A stretch of 64,000 nt of DNA from Amantichitinum ursilacus (GTDB lineage: Bacteria > Pseudomonadota > Gammaproteobacteria > Burkholderiales > Chitinibacteraceae): positions 186,001 through 250,000 of the forward strand of contig NZ_LAQT01000008.1 of NCBI RefSeq assembly GCF_001294205.1. The letters are read 5' to 3'. The position numbers and the translations under genes were made by a program. Under the pieces are notes generated by a model. That model was given only the letters and a program-made list of their open reading frames with translations. It was not told the origin of the DNA and made no database searches. Of this stretch, positions 43,155 through 51,073 are shown piece by piece. The stretch's first letter is position 1, and the number at the start of each line of letters is the position of its first letter.

Positions 43155-44458
43155 TACCGGCGCGCCGATTGCTGGCGCTGACCGCTTTGCTGGCCGTGTT
43201 GGGGCTGCCGCTGCCGTGGCTGAACTGGCCCGTGCTGCTGGCGCTGTGGGCCGCGCTGGTGGGTGTGCTGGCGCTGGCCGCGCTCACGGACGCCTGGCTG
43301 CTGTGGCGCATGCCGCAACTGGACGTTACCCGTACGGTGATGCCAGCGTGGTCGCTGGGCCGCTGGCAGCAGGTGGCGCTGCGTTGCAGTGGCGCGTCGC
43401 GCGCCGTGCGCGTGGCCTTGTTCGACCATTATCCCGACGATTGCGAAGTGCAAGGCTTGCCGCTGCAACTGGCGCTGACCCCGGGGGAATGGCAACAAGC
43501 GGGCTATCAGATCAAGGCATTACGCCGCGGCGATCATGCGTTTGGCCGCGCTGAATTGCGCTTGTCCAGCGCGCTGGGGCTGGTCGAACGGCGACAATGG
43601 ACCGCAGCAGCTCAGACGGTGCGCGTCTATCCCGATTACGCCAGCGTCGCCGGTTATGCACTGCTGGCCACCGATCAACGGCTTAATCGCATGGGCGTGG
43701 TGCGCAAGCGCCAGCGCGGCGAGGGCACGGATTTTCATCAGTTGCGCGAATATCGCGATGGCGATTCGATGCGCGCGGTGGACTGGAAAGCCACGGCGCG
43801 CAACGGGCGTTTGATCAGCCGCGATTATCAGGAAGAACGCGACCAGCAAGTGGTGCTGCTGCTGGATTGCGGCCGCCGTATGCAGGCGCTGGACGGCGGC
43901 CAGGCGCATTTTGATCACGCACTCAATGCCGCGATCTTGCTGGCGTGGGTGGCGCTGCGCCAGGGCGATGCGGTGGGGCTGCAAACCTTTGCCGGACCCG
44001 AACGCTGGCTGGCGCCGCTGAAAACCACGGGCAGTCTTAATCGCATCCTGAACGGAGTCTACGATCTGCAGCCGGGCTTGCAGACGTCCGATTATCTGCA
44101 GGCGGCGCAGGCGCTGATGGGCCGGTTGCGCAAGCGCGCGCTGGTGGTGATTGTGACCAATCTGCGTGACGAAGATAACGAGACCTTGCTGCCTGCGTTG
44201 AAGCTATTGCGCGGGCAGCACCGAGTGATGGTGGCCAGCTTGCGTGAGACCGCCCTGGATACCGTCGCGGCCGCGCCGGTGCTGGGGTTTGAAGATGCAC
44301 TGCGCTTTGGCGCCACCCAGGATTATCTGCGCCAACGGCGCGAAAGCTTTGCCCGCCTGCGCGTGCATGGCACGGATGCGATTGATGTGCTGCCGGGCGA
44401 ATTGGCGCGGGTGCTGGTGGAGCATTATCTGGCATTGAAGAAAGCGGGGCGGTTGTAG
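43151..44458 (+). CDS. DUF58 (VWA-like) protein
   Basis: 435 residues. Two N-terminal membrane segments (~5-50), a beta-rich domain, then the DUF58 signature [20 protein letters not shown] and a VWA-like domain with [11 protein letters not shown]. The MIDAS position reads DCGRR rather than DxSxS, so metal binding there is doubtful. It ends the operon; a 2-kb repeat island follows. Confidence 0.93.
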   Translation: MIPARRLLALTALLAVLGLPLPWLNWPVLLALWAALVGVLALAALTDAWLLWRMPQLDVTRTVMPAWSLGRWQQVALRCSGASRAVRVALFDHYPDDCEVQGLPLQLALTPGEWQQAGYQIKALRRGDHAFGRAELRLSSALGLVERRQWTAAAQTVRVYPDYASVAGYALLATDQRLNRMGVVRKRQRGEGTDFHQLREYRDGDSMRAVDWKATARNGRLISRDYQEERDQQVVLLLDCGRRMQALDGGQAHFDHALNAAILLAWVALRQGDAVGLQTFAGPERWLAPLKTTGSLNRILNGVYDLQPGLQTSDYLQAAQALMGRLRKRALVVIVTNLRDEDNETLLPALKLLRGQHRVMVASLRETALDTVAAAPVLGFEDALRFGATQDYLRQRRESFARLRVHGTDAIDVLPGELARVLVEHYLALKKAGRL

Positions 44459-44736
44459 ACGCTGCGCTGGCTTGGGTTTTGGGGATATTGGGCTGCTTGA
44501 AGTTGCGGTAGATGTTTTGATGTTTGGTCTGCGCCGGGCAAACCTTTAACCGCTTGTGCCTGTGGTGGATGTTTTGATGTTCGGCCTGCGCCGAGCAAAC
44601 CTAAACCGCTTGTGCCTGCGGCGCGTGTTTTGATGTTCGGCCTGCGCGGAGCAAACCATTACCGTTTGAGCCTGCGGCGGATGTTTTGATGTTCGGCCCG
44701 CGCCGATAAACCTTAACCGCTTGAGCCTGCGGCGCA
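44459..44736 (-). repeat. 56-bp tandem repeats, outer left flank of the palindromic island
   Basis: The motif TGTTTTGAT recurs at 44513, 44570, 44626, 44682 and 44737 (spacing 57, 56, 56, 55), so about five units of a ~56-bp repeat are present. Read on the reverse strand the unit is the same as that on the other side of the island (45842-46310). The first ~40 bases are unique. Confidence 0.88.
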
Positions 44737-44742
44737 TGTTTT

Positions 44743-45170
44743 GATACCCGGGGGTGCCCGGGAGCACGTTACTTTTCTTTGCTTCGCCAAAGAAAAGATA
44801 ACCAAAAGAAAGGCGACCCCACTCGCGAATCCTTCGCTCGCCAGGGGGCCCGCAGGTCAAAAGCCGAAACGGACCGTCTGTTACTTCGATGGCTCAGCTG
44901 CCGCTCCGCGGAACTTCGGTCGGACGGAGCCCCAAAACCGGGTCTCCTTCCCCTCCCTCGACAGGTAATGGCTGCTGTCTGCCTGGCGTGCTGCCTCGTT
45001 GCTCCGCAACATCGGGTGGGCGTGGATGCGACGGGTGACAGTGAACATCGGCACCGCCTGCTTAACGCACCCATCCCGCACGGCCACTGCCGTCTAACTT
45101 GTCACCGTTCCCGCCACGAACCACCAACCTCTTATAGGGTGGGTCAAGACCCACCACCCAAAGTGGCAAA
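44743..45170. repeat. Left arm of a giant inverted repeat
   Basis: About 428 bp, nearly identical in reverse complement to 45410-45844. It starts GATACCCGGGGGTGCCCGGG, has a hairpin CTTTTCTTTG/CAAAGAAAAG, and ends with a palindromic repeat at 45138-45155 and its tail. Reading frames on both arms encode the same peptide, as expected from an inverted repeat rather than from selection on a protein. Confidence 0.88.
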
Positions 45171-45409
45171 CAAGCACAACCGGGCCAACCGTCCGCATAT
45201 TTACCTCCCCGCATCGACATGCACGAACAACCATGCGAAACGCCCGCACGTTTGCTCCGTTCCGAAAGTCTGCAAGAACAATCGGGCGAAACGCTCGCAT
45301 GCTTGCCTCCTCGCGGAGGCATGCAAGAACACTTGGGCGAAACGTCCGCACGCTTGCCTTCTCGCGGAGTCAGCAGTGGTGACTAAACGTTGGGCGGTTT
45401 GAGTTGCGC
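45171..45409. repeat. Central spacer with 51-bp tandem repeats
   Basis: GCGAAACG-like motifs recur at 45184 (variant), 45235, 45286 and 45337, each 51 bp apart, giving nearly four units. 51 is divisible by three, so the + strand frame shows a 17-residue repeat. One unit contains the hairpin GCCTCC-tcgc-GGAGGC. Confidence 0.8.
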
Positions 45410-45844
45410 ATTCTTGTTTTCGGCTTTGGGTGGTGGGTCTTGACCCACCCTATGAGATGTTGGTGGTTCGTGGCGGGAACGGTGACAAATTAGACGGCGG
45501 TGGCCGTGCGGGGTGGGTGCGTTAAGCGGGCGGTGCTGATGTTCACCGTCACCCGTCGCATCCACGCCCACCCGATGTTGCGGAGCAACGAGGCAGCACG
45601 CCAGGCAGACAGCAGGCATTACCTGTCGAGGGAGGGGAAGGAGACCGGTTTTATGGGCTCCGTCCGACCGAAGTTCCGCGGAGCGGCAGCTGAGCCATCG
45701 AATTGCAAGACGGTCCGTTTCGGCTTTTGACCTGCGGGCCCCCTGGCGAGTGGCGGAGCCGCGAGTGGGGTCGCCTTTCTTTTGGTTACTTTTTCTTTGG
45801 CGAAGCAAAGAAAAGTAACGTGCTCCCGGGCACCCCCGGGTATC
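45410..45844. repeat. Right arm of the giant inverted repeat
   Basis: About 435 bp matching the left arm in reverse complement by eye at well over 90 percent, with small indels and substitutions. A palindromic repeat at 45432-45449 lies at its inner end, mirroring 45138-45155. Confidence 0.88.
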
Positions 45845-46310
45845 AAAACATGCGCCGCAGGCTACGCGGTTAAAGGTTTGTTCGAAGCAGGTCGAACATC
45901 AAAACATCCGCCGCAGGCACAAGCGGTTAAGGTTTGTTCGGCACAGGCGGAACATCAAAACATCCGCCGCAGGCTCAAGCGGTGAAGGTTTGCTCCGCGC
46001 AGGTCGAACATCAAAACATCCGTCGCAGGCACAAGCGGTTAAGGTTTGCTCGGCGCAGGCGGAACATCAAAACACGCGCCGCAGGCACAAACGGTTAAGG
46101 TTTGTTCGGCGCAGGCCGAACATCAAAACACGCGCCGCAAGCACAAGCGGTTAAGGTTTATCGGCGCAGGCGGAACATCAAAACATCCGCCGCAGGCACA
46201 AGCGGTGAAGGTTTGCTCGGCGCAGGCCGAACATCAAAACATCCGCCGGAGGTACAAGCAGTCAAGGTTTGCTCGGCGCAGGCGGAATATCAAAAACATG
46301 TACCGCAGGC
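45842..46310 (+). repeat. 56-bp tandem repeats, outer right flank of the palindromic island
   Basis: ATCAAAACA marks units at 45842, 45898, 45954, 46010, 46066, 46122, 46177, 46233 and (varied) 46289. All steps are 56 bp except one of 55. Units differ by point changes (GGTTAAGG vs GGTGAAGG, CGCAGGCGG vs CGCAGGTCG). 56 is not a multiple of three, so no long protein is kept in frame. Confidence 0.92.
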
Positions 46311-46326
46311 TAAGCAACTAGAGATT

Positions 46327-46371
46327 CCCAACCCAACCCAACCCAACCCAACCCAACCCAACCCAACCCAA
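46327..46371. repeat. (CCCAA)9 microsatellite followed by GC-rich 7-mers
   Basis: Nine perfect CCCAA units, then several GCTGCCC and GCTCCCC 7-mers up to about 46410. The tract lies ~130 bases beyond the 3' end of the REC-EAL gene. A 5-bp repeat of this length is prone to slippage. Confidence 0.95.
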
Positions 46372-46503
46372 AACTCCCCGCTGCCCGCTGCCCGCTCCCC
46401 GCTCCCCGCTCCAGCAGCCAAATCCCGCAGCCCCCAACAAACCCCATCATCTCGCCACCCGCCGCAGGCAAATCACGGGCCGCCCCAAAAAGCCAGCGCA
46501 GCG

Positions 46504-48747
46504 TCACCCCCGTGGCGGAAACGTCTGTAGCCAGTTCAACACCTCATCCAGCGGCATCGGCTTCGCATAATAAAACCCCTGCGCCTCGGTGCAGCCCAGC
46601 GCGCGCAGAAAGCCGGCTTGTTCCGCTGTCTCCACCCCTTCGGCGATCGTCTCCAGCCCCGTCTTTTGCGCCAGCGCCACAATCGTTTCCACAAACGAGC
46701 CCCCGCGGCCGTTGGCGATATCGGCCACAAAGCTGCGATCGATCTTCAGGCTATCAATCGGCAACGCCTGCAATTGCCCCAGCGACGAATAGCCGGTGCC
46801 AAAGTCGTCAATCGCCACGCGCACGCCCATTTCACGCAGGGTTTTCAGGGCGGTGATCACGCGACGCGGTTCGTCCATGGCCACGCTTTCGGTAATTTCG
46901 AGTTCCAGCGCGTAGGGCGGCATGCGCTGCGCACCGAGGATGCCGGCGATGGTTTCAGCCAGTTTGCCGTTGCGAAACTGCGGGATGCTGACGTTAACCG
47001 CGATATGTGTAATGCCCGATTCCACCGCCGATACCGCGCGCCAGGCTTCGCCCGCTTGTTGCAGCACCCATTCGCCAATCTCGACGATCAGGCCGGAATA
47101 TTCCGCAAGCGGTACAAACACCGACGGCGGTTGTACAAAGCCGCTGCCTTCGCCGGGCCAGCGCAAGAGCGCTTCCATGCCGCAGGGGCGGCCGGTGGCC
47201 AGCGACAGCTGTGGCTGGTACCAGACCGCCAGTTTGCCCGCGCGAAAATCGTTGCGCAGCGCGCGGATCACGTCCAGCCGCCAGCGGGTGTTGTCTTCCA
47301 TTTCGGGGGTAAAACGCACGCTGCTGTCGGTGACGCTTTGCTTGGCCCGGTTCAGCGCGATGGTGGCGCGGCGCAGGGCGCTGTAGCCGCTGCCGCCCGC
47401 GTCTTCCAGATCGCACAGGCCCAGCGCCATGCCCACCGGCAAAGTGTGTTCGCCCACTTCAAACGGGTCTTCCATCACGCCGTAGATGCGTTCGGGCGCC
47501 AGTTCGGTTTGCGGCCCGACCAGGCCGAAGACGTCGGCGCCGATGCGCGAGATATGGCAGCGGCCGCCAAATGCTGCTTCCAGCCGCCGCGCCACCGTCA
47601 GCAACAAAGCGTTGCCCACTTCCTGGCCCAGGCCGTCGTTCACATCGGAAAAATGTTCCAGATCGATCAGCGCGGCGCGTTGGCCATGCACGCGGCGTTC
47701 CAGCGCTACATCCAGCGTGTGCACAAAGTGCGTGCGGTTGGAGAGATGTGTCAGGCCGTCGTGGTAAGCGGCAAAGTTAAGCCGCTCCAGTTGTTTGATA
47801 TTGCCAAAGCAGGCCGACAGATTGGCGGCGAAGACGGCGATCAGTTGCTGGTCGCTGGTGGTCAGCGGCACGCCGGTGTGGATAAACACCGCGCCTTCCT
47901 GCCCCGCGCCGGATAGATACAGCGTGGTGGTCTGCGGGCCAAATTGATGGCTGCGGCTGACGATGGCTTGTTCGATGGCCAGGCGCACCGCGCCGTCGTG
48001 CAATTCGGTGAGCGGCGCGGCAATCAGCGGGGCCAGGCGGCCGGCCGCGCCAACGATATACAGGCCCTCGTGATCGGGTTCGCCCGAGGGCGCGCCGCGT
48101 TGCGCGCAGACGATGCCATCCACGGGCAGATTGAGGAGCGCGGTAATCTGCGTCAACACGCCTTCGGCAAAGCGGGTGAGGGCCGGTTGGTCCATCAGGT
48201 CGGCCACCGCATGCACAATCAGTTCCAGCCCGCGGCGGTTTTCCGCAATGGCGCGTAATTGCTGATAGCTGCGCAGCGCGGCAATCATCGCGGTAATCAG
48301 CCGGGTGCGGGTCAGTTCGCTCTTGGTGCGATAGTCGTTGATGTCGTAATCGGTAAACACATCCAGTTCGGGCGCATAACCGGGCTGGCCGGTGCGCAGG
48401 ATGATGCGACATTCCTGCAGGTCCAGCGTATTGCGGATGTGCTGCACCAGGGTCAGCCCGGCGTCGCCGGTTTCCATCACCACATCCAGCAAGATGACGG
48501 CAAAGTCCTGGCGTTGCGCCAGCAGCGTGCGTGCTTCGGCGGCGCTGTGCGCGTGCACCAGTTCAAGCTGGCGGCCTTGCAGGGTGAGCCCTTCCAGCGC
48601 AAAGCGGGTGGCGGCGTGCACTTCTTCGTCGTCGTCGATAATCAGCACGGGCCACGCCACCGTGGCCAGCGCGGTAGGGGCGGCGTGGCTGTCATCCAGC
48701 AGATGCAGCGTGTCGTCGGCAGAAGCGAGGTGTTGATCAGAAGACAT
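46504..48747 (-). CDS. Response regulator with REC, GGDEF (degenerate) and EAL domains
   Basis: 747 residues. REC domain at residues ~30-155 (acid pocket IIDDDEEVHAA, phospho-Asp in VILLDVVMETG, Lys in YRTKSELT), then a DUF3369-like region, a GGDEF-like domain in which the motif is RIGADVFG (catalytic residues lost), then an EAL domain with the active-site motifs GMEALLRW, LEITESV, IDDFGTGYSSLG and ETIAEGVET. It is therefore predicted to degrade c-di-GMP. It overlaps the upstream kinase gene by 11 bases, so the two should be a cognate pair. ATG 48747 has GGAAGC upstream. Confidence 0.92.
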   Translation of the reverse strand: MSSDQHLASADDTLHLLDDSHAAPTALATVAWPVLIIDDDEEVHAATRFALEGLTLQGRQLELVHAHSAAEARTLLAQRQDFAVILLDVVMETGDAGLTLVQHIRNTLDLQECRIILRTGQPGYAPELDVFTDYDINDYRTKSELTRTRLITAMIAALRSYQQLRAIAENRRGLELIVHAVADLMDQPALTRFAEGVLTQITALLNLPVDGIVCAQRGAPSGEPDHEGLYIVGAAGRLAPLIAAPLTELHDGAVRLAIEQAIVSRSHQFGPQTTTLYLSGAGQEGAVFIHTGVPLTTSDQQLIAVFAANLSACFGNIKQLERLNFAAYHDGLTHLSNRTHFVHTLDVALERRVHGQRAALIDLEHFSDVNDGLGQEVGNALLLTVARRLEAAFGGRCHISRIGADVFGLVGPQTELAPERIYGVMEDPFEVGEHTLPVGMALGLCDLEDAGGSGYSALRRATIALNRAKQSVTDSSVRFTPEMEDNTRWRLDVIRALRNDFRAGKLAVWYQPQLSLATGRPCGMEALLRWPGEGSGFVQPPSVFVPLAEYSGLIVEIGEWVLQQAGEAWRAVSAVESGITHIAVNVSIPQFRNGKLAETIAGILGAQRMPPYALELEITESVAMDEPRRVITALKTLREMGVRVAIDDFGTGYSSLGQLQALPIDSLKIDRSFVADIANGRGGSFVETIVALAQKTGLETIAEGVETAEQAGFLRALGCTEAQGFYYAKPMPLDEVLNWLQTFPPRG

Positions 48748-50920
48748 GGCTGGAAGCTTCCGTCGGTTGGGGGTGCGGTGCAATGCACGGCAATTCGATT
48801 TCAAAGCGCGCGCCGCCAGACGGCGCGCTGGCCAGCGTTAAACGCCCGCCCAGTACGCCATGCACCAGGCTGTACACGATATATAGACCCAGCCCGCTGC
48901 CGCCCTGGCCCAGGCGCGTGGTAAAGAACGGGTCGAACACGCGTTTGCGCAACTGCGGCGGAATGCCGCTGCCGTTGTCTTCAAATACCAGTTCGATGGT
49001 CTGGGCGTCGCGTTGCACGGCGCTGATGCGGATTTCGCCCTTGGCGGTTTGCGTAAACGCATGCGCCAGCGAATTGGTGACCAGGTTGGTCAATATCTGC
49101 TCCAGCGGACCGGGATAACTCTCCAGCACCAGGGTTTCGGGCATATCCAGTTCGATGCGATGCGGCGTGTGCTTAAGCTGCGGCCGCAGCGTCGACAAAA
49201 CCTCTTCGACTGTCTGGCGCAGATTAAAGCTGCGACGGCGCGTGCTGGCGGTATCTACCGCCACCTGTTTGAAGTTGCTGATCAGCTCGGCCGCGCGTTG
49301 CGCGTTGCGTTGCACCAGCGCGGCGGCCTCGGTACAGCTTTGCACAAAGCTCATCAGCTCGGATTTGCGCAACTGGCCGCTGTTGAGCGTGTGATCAAAC
49401 TCTTCCACTTTCTGCGCCAGCGTCGACGCCACGGTGACGGTGTTACCCAGCGGCGTGTTGAGTTCATGCGCGATACCGGCCACCAGGCTGCCCAGCGAGG
49501 CCAGTTTTTCGGATTGCACCAGTTGCGCCATCGCGTGGGTCAGTTCTTCGTTGGCGGTTTGCAGTTCGGCGGTGCGCTCGGCCACGTTTTCTTCCAGCCG
49601 GTCGCGCGCTTCGCGCAGTTGATCTTCGATCTGTTTGCGTGCGGTGATATCGATAATCACACCATCAATCTGCCGCGTATGCGCCACGCCGTGGCTGGCG
49701 ATGCCGCGTTCAAACACCCAGCAAGTGCTGCCGCTGGAACGCTGCAAGCGATATTCGATTTCGTACAGTTCTTCGCTGATCAAGGCGTGGCGGATGGTGT
49801 GCGCCACCAGCGGGCGGTCGTCCTGATGGATCAGGCTGGCGTAGGTGCGCTCACGGTTGCCGATCAGGCTGGCGGCAGTGCAGCCGCACAAGGGTTCGAT
49901 GGCGGGGCTGAGGTAGCGCATGGTGCGTGCCTCGTCGATTTCGCAGCGAAATACCGCGCCGGGCACCTGATCAATCAGCGAGCGATAGTGATGTTCGCTT
50001 TGCGCCAGTTGCGTGTGCGCCAGCGCCAGCTCGCGCTCGCGCCGGGTACCGCGTTGCAGCAGCCCCAGCAGAATCCACCAGCTCAGGCCCACGGCCACCG
50101 CCAGCACGATGCCGCCCGCGCGCAGCACCAGCGCCAGCAAGCGCGCCTGCGACCACGCCTGGTTGCCGGCGTAATTGGGCATCACATCCCAATACATGCG
50201 CCAGATGGCGCCATGCAGGCTGTAGGCCTGGTCGATGCTGAACAAGGCATTGGGCGTGGGTAGGGCGGGTCCGGCGACAAATTCGGCCGGTTGGCCCGAG
50301 GTCTGCAAGGCCAGCCGCAACACCAGACCGGGCGTGTTGTCGGCATGCGCCATGCGCAAATCCTGGAAATCCACCAGCGTCAGCAGCACGCCGGGCTGTT
50401 TGCGTTGGCGCATGGCCAGCGCCAGATAGGCCGACCAGCCGCCACGAGGATTGGCAAACAGCGGGCCGATGGTGATCTGGCCAACCGGGGCGCTGGCCAG
50501 TTGTTTCAGCAGTGGCTGCAGCGCGGCGATGTGATTGACCGCTTTGCCGGCCGCCAGATCGCCACTGCGATCGGTGCTGAAGCGGATGCGATGGTCTGGC
50601 GTCACAAACGCCACCGGCGGCATCAGCATTTCGCCCGCCATCGGGGCCAGCGTGCGCGCGGCGTTGGCATAGCGGGCGGCGTTAAGCGGGGCGGCGCCAT
50701 TAAACACGGCGGCCATGCCGTACAAGGCATCGCGATGCACTTCAATCCAGCCTTGCACCGCATCGCCCGCACGTTGCGCGTCTTGCGCGGCCTGGCTCTG
50801 ACGCGTGGCGTCGGCGGCATGTTCGATATGCGCGGCCGTCTTCAGGCAAGCCAGCACCACGATCCCGGCAAACAGCGGAATCAACAGGCGTAGCGTGGTG
50901 TACCGGCGCAAGTACGGCAT
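48737..50920 (-). CDS. CHASE/PAS sensor histidine kinase
   Basis: 727 residues. Membrane segment at ~12-30, a periplasmic CHASE-like sensor (~50-255), a second membrane segment (~265-290), a PAS domain (~315-430), a coiled linker, then HisKA with the phosphorylated His in VAGIAHELNTPLGN and HATPase_c with N box NLVTNSLAHAFTQT, G1 DNGSGIPPQ and G2 GGSGLGLYIVYSLVHG. ATG 50920 is used. It should phosphorylate the REC-EAL partner that overlaps it. The ligand is unknown. Confidence 0.93.
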   Translation of the reverse strand: MPYLRRYTTLRLLIPLFAGIVVLACLKTAAHIEHAADATRQSQAAQDAQRAGDAVQGWIEVHRDALYGMAAVFNGAAPLNAARYANAARTLAPMAGEMLMPPVAFVTPDHRIRFSTDRSGDLAAGKAVNHIAALQPLLKQLASAPVGQITIGPLFANPRGGWSAYLALAMRQRKQPGVLLTLVDFQDLRMAHADNTPGLVLRLALQTSGQPAEFVAGPALPTPNALFSIDQAYSLHGAIWRMYWDVMPNYAGNQAWSQARLLALVLRAGGIVLAVAVGLSWWILLGLLQRGTRRERELALAHTQLAQSEHHYRSLIDQVPGAVFRCEIDEARTMRYLSPAIEPLCGCTAASLIGNRERTYASLIHQDDRPLVAHTIRHALISEELYEIEYRLQRSSGSTCWVFERGIASHGVAHTRQIDGVIIDITARKQIEDQLREARDRLEENVAERTAELQTANEELTHAMAQLVQSEKLASLGSLVAGIAHELNTPLGNTVTVASTLAQKVEEFDHTLNSGQLRKSELMSFVQSCTEAAALVQRNAQRAAELISNFKQVAVDTASTRRRSFNLRQTVEEVLSTLRPQLKHTPHRIELDMPETLVLESYPGPLEQILTNLVTNSLAHAFTQTAKGEIRISAVQRDAQTIELVFEDNGSGIPPQLRKRVFDPFFTTRLGQGGSGLGLYIVYSLVHGVLGGRLTLASAPSGGARFEIELPCIAPHPQPTEASSHVF

Positions 50921-51040
50921 CAAAGCGGGGTGTCCTGGCGGGCTGCGTACGGGTTATCAAGCGGTGCGGCCGTGGCGTACTCTGCGCGGCGGCCGGGTTG
51001 CATGCAGGATAGACAATCTGCCCTCGCTTCGGCACAATCG

Positions 51041-51052
51041 TTGACTTGTCAA
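51041..51052. promoter_or_regulatory. Candidate MarR-type operator upstream of the MFS exporter
   Basis: TTGACTTGTCAA has inverted TTGAC/GTCAA arms, 21 bases before the exporter start. It lies in the divergent gap between the kinase and exporter genes. MarR-family regulators often bind TTGAC-type half sites, and one is encoded just downstream. This is inference. Confidence 0.5.
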
Positions 51053-51073
51053 AAATTGATCGAGCAATGATTA

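Noticed and set aside
44779-45808. Two facing reading frames of 207 and 141 codons in the repeat island
   Set aside because: Both encode the same peptide only because the arms are inverted repeats. Codon use is poor and the frames run into tandem repeats, so I do not call them genes.
45842-46310. 56-bp repeats as a CRISPR array
   Set aside because: There are no unique spacers: whole units repeat head to tail with point differences, and no cas gene is near.
44459-46503. Insertion sequence in the repeat island
   Set aside because: No transposase frame, no target duplication recognised; the inverted arms are far longer than terminal repeats of usual IS elements.
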